From the NCBI RefSeq assembly GCF_007655135.1, contig NC_045129.1, positions 22,914,274 through 22,978,273 of the forward strand: a stretch of 64,000 bases of DNA, in the 5' to 3' direction. The translations under genes were made by a program, and so were the position numbers. Below the pieces are notes generated by a model that saw only the letters and a program-made list of their open reading frames with translations, did no database searches and had not been told where the DNA came from. Each line of letters opens with the position of its first letter. The stretch's first letter is position 1. This document shows, in pieces, positions 55,888 through 64,000 of the stretch. The DNA is from Punica granatum. Lineage: Eukaryota; Streptophyta; Magnoliopsida; Myrtales; Lythraceae.

Positions 55888-56480
55888 GATACTTAGTGGG
55901 TTCGGGCTCAATCCCGTTTGCTTGCTTGCTTGTTTATTCATCGCTTTCCGCATTTCCCGCTTATCTACTTCACGCATTTTATTTCCCGCACATGCATTAC
56001 ACATCATACTAGATTCTTAGGGACCTTGTCCGACATCCCACGGGCACCAATATAGGGAGCTAGGTTAGTCAGAGGTTCCGAGTAAGGGAACGGATTGAGT
56101 CGGCTATGCCACCGAACCGGCCCCCAAAGATCCTCGCTCGATTTTAAGGAATTCACACCCTTGAGTTGGGAGCCCCCATCGCTAGTTAACGGTTCTCCCT
56201 GTAGCACCGAAAACCATGCATACACAGGGACCGTCATGCTGGACCAACTTTTACCTCCATGCCGTCAACCGACCCAAAAGTCGAGTCCTTGAGTCGGCCC
56301 GTAATTTTTTTTTAGGACGGGCATTTTGTTGTTTTTGTAAGAAAGAGCGATGTATACTGTAAAGAACACAACTATAGTTTATCTTTCCGCACTGCATACA
56401 TTTTTTTCGAAAAAAATTAGGACATTGCATTGATTTGATTCTAAAAACGTTAAGCCGACATCTCCTCCATCTAGGTAAGG
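55888..56480 (+). other. 5' leader of Ogre B with the shared leader block
   Basis: 593 bp untranslated. 56040-56190 is the leader block common to all four Ogre-type elements here, and GGGACCGTCATGCTGGACCA follows near 56228. No open frame with a domain. Confidence 0.85.
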
Positions 56481-57980
56481 ATGGACCGCCCGGCTCCCGG
56501 TCTTAGGCTCGAAGCAATCACGCCACCAACGCAAGACATCATGCGCATCTGGAGGAATCTCCGATCGGTGGACCACGCATTCATCCAGGGCATCATCGGA
56601 GACGTGGTTATGCTCACCGAGACCTCGGTGGACTGGATCTTCTTGAGGACTGCCGCCGAACTTTGGGATCTCGAGCACGCGGTATTCAATTTCCAGGGGA
56701 CGGAGTTAGCCCCTACGATCGAGGAGTACACAGCACTCATCCAAAGGCCTACATCCACGATCCACGGCATCTTCGTGCCTAATCCGTTCACAACCGTCCA
56801 GGGTCAGCTCTCCACTCTCGTCCACATACCTGCTCAAGACATCCACGAGGAGCTTCACGAGAGGTGGGACCAAGGCATCCGTATCGCATGGCTCTCCGAT
56901 TGGACGCTCCTCCGCGCAATGACGCCTACAACGGCTTCCTATCAGCGCAATGCCTGCCATGGATTCCTACTCTTGGTCTTTGGCACTCTCCTATTTCCGT
57001 ACTCGCCAAACCTCATTGACAGGGCTATAGCCCAAGTCGTCCTCCAAGCGGTGGGAGGCCATAGTTACGTAGAGGCTTTGTTGGCCGAGACCGTCCAGTC
57101 TCTTGACTATGTTAGGGAGGTTCGGCGCGGCAGGATGAGGGGATCCCCGCACTTACTCCAGATTTGGCTTCTCGCCCACATCCGCCCCTTCTGCTCATCA
57201 CATCCGTTCTCCTACATCGCCGACGAGCGTTCGCTAATCGAGCGTCTGGTACCAGTTATCCCACCTCCCGAGCACAGTTTCTCGGAATGGAGGCGTTTCT
57301 GGCGTGAGTTGACGCTCGCACGCTTCCTATGGGTCGCTCGATGGAACCCCGGCGGCCCCATGATCACGGGATGTCCTGGAATTGTGGGAGTCCCCCTTCT
57401 CAGCCATTTGGGGAGCACGCTCATATTCCCCGGCCGGGTAATCAGACAGCTCGGCTGCCTGCAGGACGTCCCCGCCGAGGCGGACCGTCTACCTTTCCGC
57501 ATCCAGTGGGCCGACTCTACATCCACGGCCCCCGCAAGATTCTTACAGATCCGAGAGGTTCGTGGCCAACGGGACGCTAGCATCATACAGCGTCTGTACT
57601 TCCCCGAGCACCCCACCGACGACAAACGAGTCTTCGCCGCCACTTCAGCATACGTGGCTCGGTTCTATGCATGGGGATTAGCATCGCCGCAACCGTCCCA
57701 TGCCGCCCCGACTCCCCGCGCTACATCCACCCTCGCCCCCTAAGCCGAGGGCTCCATCCGAGCGGCCATGCACGCGGAGCTAAGGGCCATCAGGGAGGAA
57801 CGGGATAGGCTCCGTTGCGAGCTTGTTGACTCCCGTGCAGAGGTCGCGGACTACCGGGAGCTTCAGAAACAGTTGACTCGAGCACGCGCTCGGGTCACAC
57901 ACCTAGATCGGGAGATGGCCCGCTTGAGCGCGGAGTTGGATCGAGTGCACAAAAGGGCGCGCAACCTCGCCCACCCCTAG
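56481..57980 (+). pseudogene. Ogre/Tat ORF1, with one in-frame stop
   Basis: ATG at 56481. The frame is open for 420 codons to TAA at 57741-57743, then continues in the same frame for 79 codons to 57980 (the 57768 ATG is exactly 429 codons downstream), so this was one protein of about 500 residues. The main part (ELWDLEHAVFNFQGTELAP near residue 65) resembles the extra ORF upstream of gag in Ogre/Tat elements, annotated in plant databases as a DUF7745-like domain; that name is from memory. The last 70 residues are a Glu/Arg/Leu-rich coiled coil (ELQKQLTRARARVTHLDREM). Function unknown. The stop may shorten it or be a simple nonsense change. Confidence 0.85.
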
Positions 57981-58238
57981 GATTAGTGGACGCACTCATT
58001 TTTGCCCTCGCTCGGACCGACGCCGCTTTCAAGTGGCCACCGAGCGCAAAGGGATGCCGGCTTTACGTTTATGTTCCTTTCTTTTTCGTCGTATGTTCTA
58101 TTCTGTAAAACTATGGAATTTGAAGCTGATCAATGTAATGACATTAGCATTTTGAAAGCTCATGCATCTCATACATCTTGTCATCTTACTTATTCCGCAC
58201 TTATCGTTTGAGATATCGGTGTTTGTCCTTACACACTC
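57981..58238 (+). other. Spacer between ORF1 and gag
   Basis: 258 bp. Contains TTTTGAAAGCTCATGCAT near 58152, also found in the leaders of the non-autonomous elements (near 2978, 28203 and 49498), so it marks a point where their internal deletion may rejoin. Confidence 0.65.
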
Positions 58239-60385
58239 TTGGAATCTAGGTGGTCACAACTGGCGTCACACCGCTACCCGACACGTCAACGGCTCAGGAT
58301 GGCGGAAGGGGATCTCGTCGATGTTTCGGAAGAAGTCAACCCTTCGGTCCCGACTCTCTCTCAACCACCGCAAGCGCACGCTCCGCCGCCTCTCACTCCT
58401 GCAGGCGTACTCCCGGCGTATTCCGCCGCCCTCCCAACACATCTCCCGCCCCCGGCGTCTTCGGGGGGGCCTCAGCCACCGGTCTCACCAACCTCCGCCG
58501 CCACCAATGACCAAGCCCGCATTGCGGCCCTCGAGGGCACGGTCAACCAAATGGCCACTAACATGGCAGAGCTGCTCACCCTACTCAGAGGACCCAACCG
58601 GGCTTCCTCGAGTTCCTCACCTCCGCCGGGACAAGGGCCAACGACTGAGCCGACTCCCTGGATTCCGCCGACTCGGGCCCCGGAGGACACGGAAGCACCC
58701 CCGCCACCAACGTTGCACGCGTCCATGGCTCATCCTGTCATCGGCCCATATCCGCCACCACCGGCCCCCACGGCCGTCCCTCTTCCACCGACAACCTTCC
58801 TATCCTCGGAACACATCTTATCCGCACCTCCGCCCGTCTCCATACCAGCCCCGGCTATGGCCTACACAATACCTCCGCCGACGGTTTTCCGGGCGTCCAA
58901 CGCACCCGCTCCGACTCATCTTCAAGCCGCGGAGCTCCCTTCCTATCCGTCTCTACATCCTCACGTCGGCCTCTCATACCAAGCGCCGCCTCCCATAGAC
59001 ACCACCTTCCACGAACCGGGCACGCCGACTCACGCAGCCCAGTTCGCCTCGCCGACGCATTTCTTCCCCGAGGCTGACACCGAACAGGAACGAAGGCTCA
59101 AGAGGATGGAAGAAACGATAAGGGCCCTACAAGCGGGTGATGCTCGTCCCGACGCTCGCTACGGCGACTGCAGCCTATTCCCGGCTATGCGGCTGCCCCC
59201 GAAGTTCAAGATCCCGGAATTCAAGGCTTATGAGGGCACGACGGATCCGCGCCACCACCTCCGCCACTACTGGGGGAAGATGCTGCAATATTGGGAATAC
59301 GAGGAGTTTGTCATCCACTCCTTCCAAGACAGCCTGTCGGGATCGGCCCTCGATTGGTTCATGTCACTGAAGGCTGAGGACATCCCGACGTGGGAGGATC
59401 TCTCCCGGAAGTTCATCGACCAATACCGATATTGCGCGGAAGCACCTCCCACTCTCCTGGAGTTAAGCACCAAAGAGATGGCGAGGGGTCAAAAGTTTGA
59501 AGAGTATGTCGCCAAATAGCGCGCCCAAGCCGCAAACCACATTCCCCCAATCAGCGAGGCGCAACAGATCCAATTGTTCCACTCCACACTGAGAGGAGTG
59601 TACTATTCGCACCTATTGGCACACACTTCGTCATTTTCCGATCTCATCGAGGCCGGGAAGAAGTTGGATTTGGGCATCAAGCTCGGAAGGATGGAGGACC
59701 CCACCAGCAAAAGAGATGAGTCATCGAAGAAGGTCCCCGCGACATCATCATCTTCAAGCGAGAGAAGGGGAAAGGAAGTTACGGTGAAAACCGTCAACAC
59801 GGCCCAACAGGCCCCTCAGCAATATTCGATGAACTACACGGCGGCGCCTCCCACGGCCCCCTCCTACGCCCGCAGGCACCTCAATATCGGCCTCAAGCCT
59901 CTACCCAACCAATCTACTATTCCGCACTACCGCATCCACCCCCATCTACGGTGCCGTCGCCTGTCGTCCACCATTACGCCTCTACTCCGTCCCAAGCCCC
60001 TCAATACCAACCTCCAGTTCCTAGGACTTCTCAGCCGACACAACGAGTCCCGCCCCCGCAAAGTCAACAAGGCGGTACAGCACAACCGCGACCCCGCCGA
60101 CAATACCCAGCCCTGCTGGTTCCGCTTTCCCACATCTACCGGCAAATCCGCGATAAGATCGGGACAATAGCGCCCGGCCCAAGCTTCGATCCAACCATCC
60201 AAGATCAAAGCAAGCAGTGCGAATACCATCGAGGTGCACCAGGGCACACCCTGGACACTTGTTGGAGATTGAGGGAGAGGATCCAGGAGATGATCGATGC
60301 GAAGGAGCTCGTATTCAATGTTGTAAGGCCTCCGAACGTACAGGCCAATCCTCTCCCCGACCGGCTCCGGGGCCCTCCATCAACA
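58239..60385 (+). pseudogene. gag: Ogre B gag, broken by a stop and two frameshifts
   Basis: Starts at ATG 58239 (or the in-frame ATG 58299). Residues about 30-270 are Pro/Ala/Ser-rich. A short coiled coil (EQERRLKRMEETIRALQ) comes before the capsid-like gag domain (HHLRHYWGKMLQYWEYEEF, SGSALDWFMSL, FIDQYRYCAEAPPTLLE). TAG at 59517-59519 sits where relatives, as I recall them, have Trp, and the frame continues after it (LFHSTLRGVYYSHLLAHTSS). A one-base loss near 59870 and another near 60362 move the frame. A knuckle-like CEYHRGAPGHTLDTC at 60218-60262 has His in place of the second Cys. The product would form the particle and bind RNA. Confidence 0.9.
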
Positions 60386-61956
60386 TGATCACCCTATGCA
60401 CATCAGGGAAGGGCGAAGGCGAGCAAGGTGGTTCCTCTCCCTTCGTGATCGAGTACATACCCACAGAAGCCGCAGTCGGGTTCACTGGGATTGACGCACC
60501 TCCTGCCCCGCTCGTCATAGATATTCCCGCCCGAGAGCCATACTCGGACGATAAGGTCCCCTGGACCTATGAGGGTGATGTAGGGAGCCTCGAGCAACAA
60601 TTCGGCGTCATGGGCATAACCCGCTCGGGACGGCTGTATGAGAACCCGGCGGTCGCGGACAAAGGAAAGGCGCCCGCGATAGGAGTCGAAGCCACACCCG
60701 AAGCCTCGCCTACTCCCCCCAAGAAAGTGACAGAAGAGGAGGCCGGAGCCTTCATAAAAGTCATCAAAGCGAGCGAGTACAAGGTGGTGGAGCAGATGGC
60801 CAAATCTCCGGCCCATATCTCATTGCTCGCCCTCCTACTCAACTCGGAGCCCACAGGGAGGCCCTCATGCGGGTCCTGACGGCTGCGCAAGTCCCCAAAG
60901 GGACGCCCCCGGACTGGATAGAGGAAACCATCAACTCCATTTTCTCCAGTACCATCTCGTTCTCGGACGATGAGCTCCCCTCCGAAGGATGCGCGCATTT
61001 CCAGGCATTGCACATCGTTTGCAAATGCAACAACCATATCGTTGGCCGAGTCATGATCGACAACGGCTCCGCGCTCAACGTATGCCCGGTGACCACTTTG
61101 AAGCAGATGAATGTGGATCTCAACCACATCCATCCTAGCAAAACCGCGGTCCGGGCCTTCGATGGTTCGAGGAGAGAGGTGAACGGTGAAATCGACCTCC
61201 TCATAGATATCGGCCCATGCTCCTTCAGCGTCACATTCCAAGTGTTGGATATCCCGAACGCCTTCAGCCTACTCCTTGGAAGGCCTTGGATCTACTCGGC
61301 CGGCGCCATTTCGTCCTCGCCACATCAGAAGGTGAAATTCATCGTCGAGGATAAGATCATCACGGTCAAAGGGGAGGAGGATTACGCCATCTACAAGGAG
61401 ACGGCGGTTCCTTACATCAGCGTCGGAGACGACGAAAACCTGCCCTTCCATTCCTTCGAGACTGTCTCCGTTATTCGGGATTACGGAAAGATCGGGCCGT
61501 CCCGCGTCGACCGCATGATAGGGAAGGTCCTTCTGCGCCACAATTATATTCCCGGCACCGGCCTTGGGGCGCGTGGACAAGGAATCAACCGCCCCATTGA
61601 AGTTGAGGAATACAAGCATAGGAGGGGACTTGGCTTTCGCCCCTCTTGCCACGAAATCATTGAGGCCCGCCGGAGCAACCGTCTCCACCGCCTCGCCACC
61701 CACTATGGTAGGCTCAACAGGGGCATTCCAGTCCCCCCGCTATCACACTTCTTCCCCGGGCCTCCACTCATCATCGGGAGCACCTCTGACGGCCCTTCCT
61801 CGGACTTCGACGACACAACGACGCTTTGCCAACCGTGTATGCCGTCACCGAGGAGATTCCTTCAGGGGTTCACATCCGCCCGGCGCAGGAAGACGAGGAG
61901 CTTAGCAACTGGACCTCAGTCCTGCGCTATTCGGTTGTGATCGCCGATGTGTAAGA
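60386..61956 (+). pseudogene. pro: Ogre B protease region with G-patch domain
   Basis: The frame GPSINMITLCTSGKGEGE up to about 60850 continues after a one-base loss into the frame opening at 60867, which restores the original gag frame. The aspartic protease core reads MIDNGSALNVCP with the Asp codon at 61059-61061 (D-N-G in place of D-S/T-G, as I recall for this clade). A Gly-rich G-patch (LLRHNYIPGTGLGARGQGIN) follows at about 61510-61660, a known Ogre/Tat feature. A fourth frame change near 61826 leads to the terminal stretch ending NWTSVLRYSVVIADV and TAA at 61952-61954, where the intron-like gap begins. Confidence 0.9.
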
Positions 61957-62163
61957 TTTATCTATGTATAAGACGTTTCCCGCGTGTTGGCGTAGCGGTA
62001 GGCCGCACGACGGAAGAGGGAACTCTGTTATGGCTTCGTGATCCGCACTATCAATGAATCCTCTATATGCATTTTTTGAACCCTTGTCTATTCCACTCTC
62101 TCTTCCTTACTATTTGTTCATACCATTCTAAATTTTTCTAAGACAATTCTTTCGATTCTCCAG
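61951..62163 (+). other. Probable intron between protease and RT
   Basis: 213 bp, T-rich in its 3' half, with donor GTAAGA at 61951 and acceptor TTCGATTCTCCAG ending at 62163. Joining 61950 to 62164 removes the TAA and keeps the protease frame in phase with the RT frame (GT plus G makes one codon). Ogre elements are known for an intron at this place, removed from part of the transcripts. Confidence 0.75.
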
Positions 62164-62461
62164 GCTCCACTCGAATCCAAATCCTCGACGCGTGGATTCG
62201 AACCCACCCGAAGAATGTCTCGGAGAGCCCGGACCCGTATACTTCGGGGAAGGGCTCGACGAAGACAGTCTAGTGCCTGAGATAGAAGAGAGTTTGCGCC
62301 GCCTCGATGATCGCCAACTCACCTCGCTCGAGCCGACAGAAGAGATCAACGTGGGTACTCAAGAGGAGCCCCGTATCCTAAAGATCGGCACAAGCCTCGA
62401 CCCAACACAACGGGTCCGAATGATCGATTTCTTGACCAGGTATCAAGAAGTTTTTGCCTAG
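62164..62461 (+). pseudogene. pol: Ogre B pol, N-terminal linker, ending at TAG
   Basis: Open from the presumed splice acceptor, with acidic sequence PVYFGEGLDEDSLVPEIEES and the conserved FLTRYQEVFA directly before TAG at 62459-62461. The frame goes on into RT without a shift. A Trp usually follows this motif in gypsy pol, so this is a likely TGG to TAG change. Confidence 0.85.
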
Positions 62462-63800
62462 TCCTACGCCGACATGCCGGGGCTAGACTCGTCAATAGTA
62501 AAACACTTCCTCCCGCTGGACACCGAGAAGTTCCCGCCCAAACGGCAACAATTGCGACGGCAACGGGCAAGCCTCCTTCTCCGCATCAAGGAGGAGGTTG
62601 TCAAGCAGATCAACGCGGGCTTCCTCGAGGTCTGCAATTATTCTGAATGGGTTGCAAACATCGTGCCGGTGGAGAAGAAAGATGGAAGGGTTCGAGTCTG
62701 CGTCGACTATCGGGACCTCAATAAGGCTAGCCCCAAGGACAATTTTCCCTTGCCCCACATCGACATATTAGTTGACAACACGGCGCGCCACTCTCAGTTC
62801 TCTTTCATGGACGGCTTCTCCGGATACAATCAAATTCGGATGGCCAAGGAAGACAAGATCAAGACGACGTTCACCACCATGTGGGGAACCTTTTGTTATC
62901 GCGTCATGCCTTTCGGCCTGAAGAACGCCGGGGCAACTTATCAGAGGGCTATGGTCACGTTGTTCCACAACATGATGCACAAGGAAGTCGAGGTCTACGT
63001 CGACGACATGATTGCCAAGTCCAAAGAAGGAGAGGACCACCTCGTTAATCTGAAGCGTCTCTTCGATCGTTTAAAGGAGTACAAGCTTCGGCTTAATCCG
63101 GCAAAATGCACGTTCGGCGCTCGATCGGGAAAACTACTAGGATTCGTGGTCAGCGAGCGTGGTATCGAAGTAGATCCGGATAAAGTCAAGGCGATCAAAG
63201 AACTTCCCCCACCTTCTTCGGTTTGCGAAGTACGAGGCTTCCTAGGGCGATTGAATTACATCGCACGATTCATTGCAAACCTGACAGACAAATGCCAACC
63301 ACTCTTTCGCTTGCTCCGCAAGAACGCGGCGATCGAATGGAACGAAGAATGTCAGAAGGCCTTTGACACCATCAAGGCATATTTGGTCCAACCGCCGGTA
63401 TTGGTCCCGCCTACACCGGGCCGTCCCCTCGTACTTTACCTAACGGTGCGCCGCCAATTATTAGGATGCATGCTGGGACAGGAGGAGGAGTCCACACACA
63501 CAGAACGCGCGATCTACTACCTGAGCAAAAAGTTCATCGATGGAGAGTCCAATTATCCGGAAATTGAGAAGATGTGCTGCGCATTGGTGTGGGTCATGCA
63601 AAGGCTCCGACAATACACACTTTATCACACGGTCCGCTTGCTGTCAAAGGCAGACCCCCTGATATATTTACTCGACAGTCCCTCCTCCACGCGGAACCTC
63701 GCCAAATGGCGTTGTCAGTTGACCGAATATGACATCGAGTACGTGTCCCGCACTTCGGTCAAGGGGCAAGCAATCGCGGATCATTTGGCAGAATTCCTAA
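62462..63800 (+). pseudogene. pol: Ogre B reverse transcriptase and degenerate RNase H
   Basis: Open without stops. RT blocks in order: IVPVEKKDGRVRVCVDYRDLN, the FMDGFSGYNQI block, MPFGLKNAGATYQRAM, the catalytic YVDD at 62996-63007, LGFVVSERGIEVDPDKV. The gypsy-type RNase H region (LVLYLTVRRQLLGCMLGQ) lacks the usual first acidic residue, while AIYYLSKKF and the later tether are kept. A degenerate first RNase H is expected for Tat elements that carry a second one. This segment is intact but downstream of a stop. Confidence 0.93.
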
Positions 63801-64000
63801 TTGAAGACCACACACCGATTAATCCTGACTTCCCGGATGAAGGGATTCTCCAAGTAGACGACGAGGGAGAGAAATCGGGATGGAAGATGTACTTTGACGT
63901 CGCCGTCAATTCCATGGGATCAGGTATCGGCGCAGTACTGATATCCCCGGACATACACTATTACCCGGTAGCGGCAAAGATCGACTTCCCGTGCACCAAT
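63801..64000 (+). pseudogene. pol: Second (archaeal-type) RNase H of Ogre B, cut by the window end
   Basis: The same frame continues with GWKMYFDVAVNSMGSGIGAV and YYPVAAKIDFPC, the start of the additional RNase H domain known from the Tat/Ogre group, with its first Asp (YFD) present. The remaining catalytic residues, the integrase and the 3' LTR lie to the right of the window. Confidence 0.85.

Larger units (their letters stand above)
51000..64000 (+). mobile_element. Ogre/Tat clade retrotransposon B, right-truncated by the window
   Basis: LTR, tRNA-Arg primer site, an extra ORF upstream of gag, gag, protease with G-patch, an intron-like gap, RT, and two RNase H regions, in the order known for the Ogre/Tat group of Ty3/gypsy. 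Integrase and the 3' LTR lie outside. The GC-rich coding part contrasts with the AT-rich region at 38.7-43.5 kb. Three in-frame stops and four single-base frameshifts show that this copy is defective. It lies inside A', with probable left target duplication CTCTC (50995-50999). Confidence 0.95.

Noticed and set aside
57212..57643. 143-residue minus-strand frame
   Set aside because: Antisense shadow of ORF1.
58162..58998. 278-residue Arg/Pro-rich plus-strand frame
   Set aside because: Shadow of the Pro-rich gag region in another frame; composition follows codon bias of gag.
60567..61241. 224-residue minus-strand frame, and 61269-61703 minus
   Set aside because: Antisense shadows of the protease region, whose plus strand carries recognisable protease and G-patch motifs.

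Overview
This window is a block of nested transposable elements from a plant nuclear genome. It is almost certainly an angiosperm and probably a eudicot, but I cannot name the species. The evidence is Ogre/Tat-type Ty3/gypsy elements with about 5 kb LTRs and tRNA-Arg primer sites, CRM-like chromoviruses with tRNA-iMet primer sites, a tRNA-derived SINE and MITE-like elements. I find no convincing host gene, no rRNA or tRNA gene, and no bacterial-type system. Nearly all coding capacity is retroelement gag-pol, mostly broken.

Layout. 1-4015 is the internal region of a non-autonomous Ogre-like element on the minus strand, running off the left edge. Its 5' LTR is 4016-9846. 9847-10966 is the 5' end of a second LTR of the same type. 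10967-11235 is a chromovirus gag fragment (family 1) that resumes at 34151. The gag is split by a complete minus-strand Ogre-like element without coding domains, called A here (11236-34145, LTRs of about 5.3 kb, target duplication GGTAG). A is itself split by a plus-strand CRM-like element (20813-27546, target duplication AGAAG) whose gag-pol is nearly full length but carries four in-frame stops and one frameshift. 34151-38690 holds broken chromovirus pieces: family 1 gag (+), family 2 gag-PR with its 5' LTR (-), and family 1 gag with its 5' LTR (-). 38691-43572 is AT-rich and holds a foldback element, a family 2 remnant with LTR (+), a SINE with target duplication, a short MITE and a 1.5 kb element with long terminal inverted repeats. 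43573-50999 is a plus-strand relative of A, called A' here (5' LTR, primer site, about 2.1 kb of internal sequence). A' is interrupted by an Ogre/Tat element at 51000 that runs off the right edge and carries LTR, primer site, ORF1, gag, protease with G-patch, an intron, RT and two RNase H regions.

How the parts relate. The right-hand Ogre (called B) encodes the machinery of its clade, although this copy is damaged by single-base deletions and stops. The elements at 1-9846, 11236-34145 and 43573-50999 have no gag or pol but share with B the LTR termini, the tRNA-Arg primer site and a block of about 150 bp just inside the 5' LTR. They look like parasitic derivatives that depend on such a partner. 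Their internal regions carry tandem arrays that differ in presence and copy number between copies. Target duplications and interrupted reading frames give a relative order: family 1 chromovirus first, then element A into its gag, then the CRM-like element into A; separately, A' first and then Ogre B into A'.
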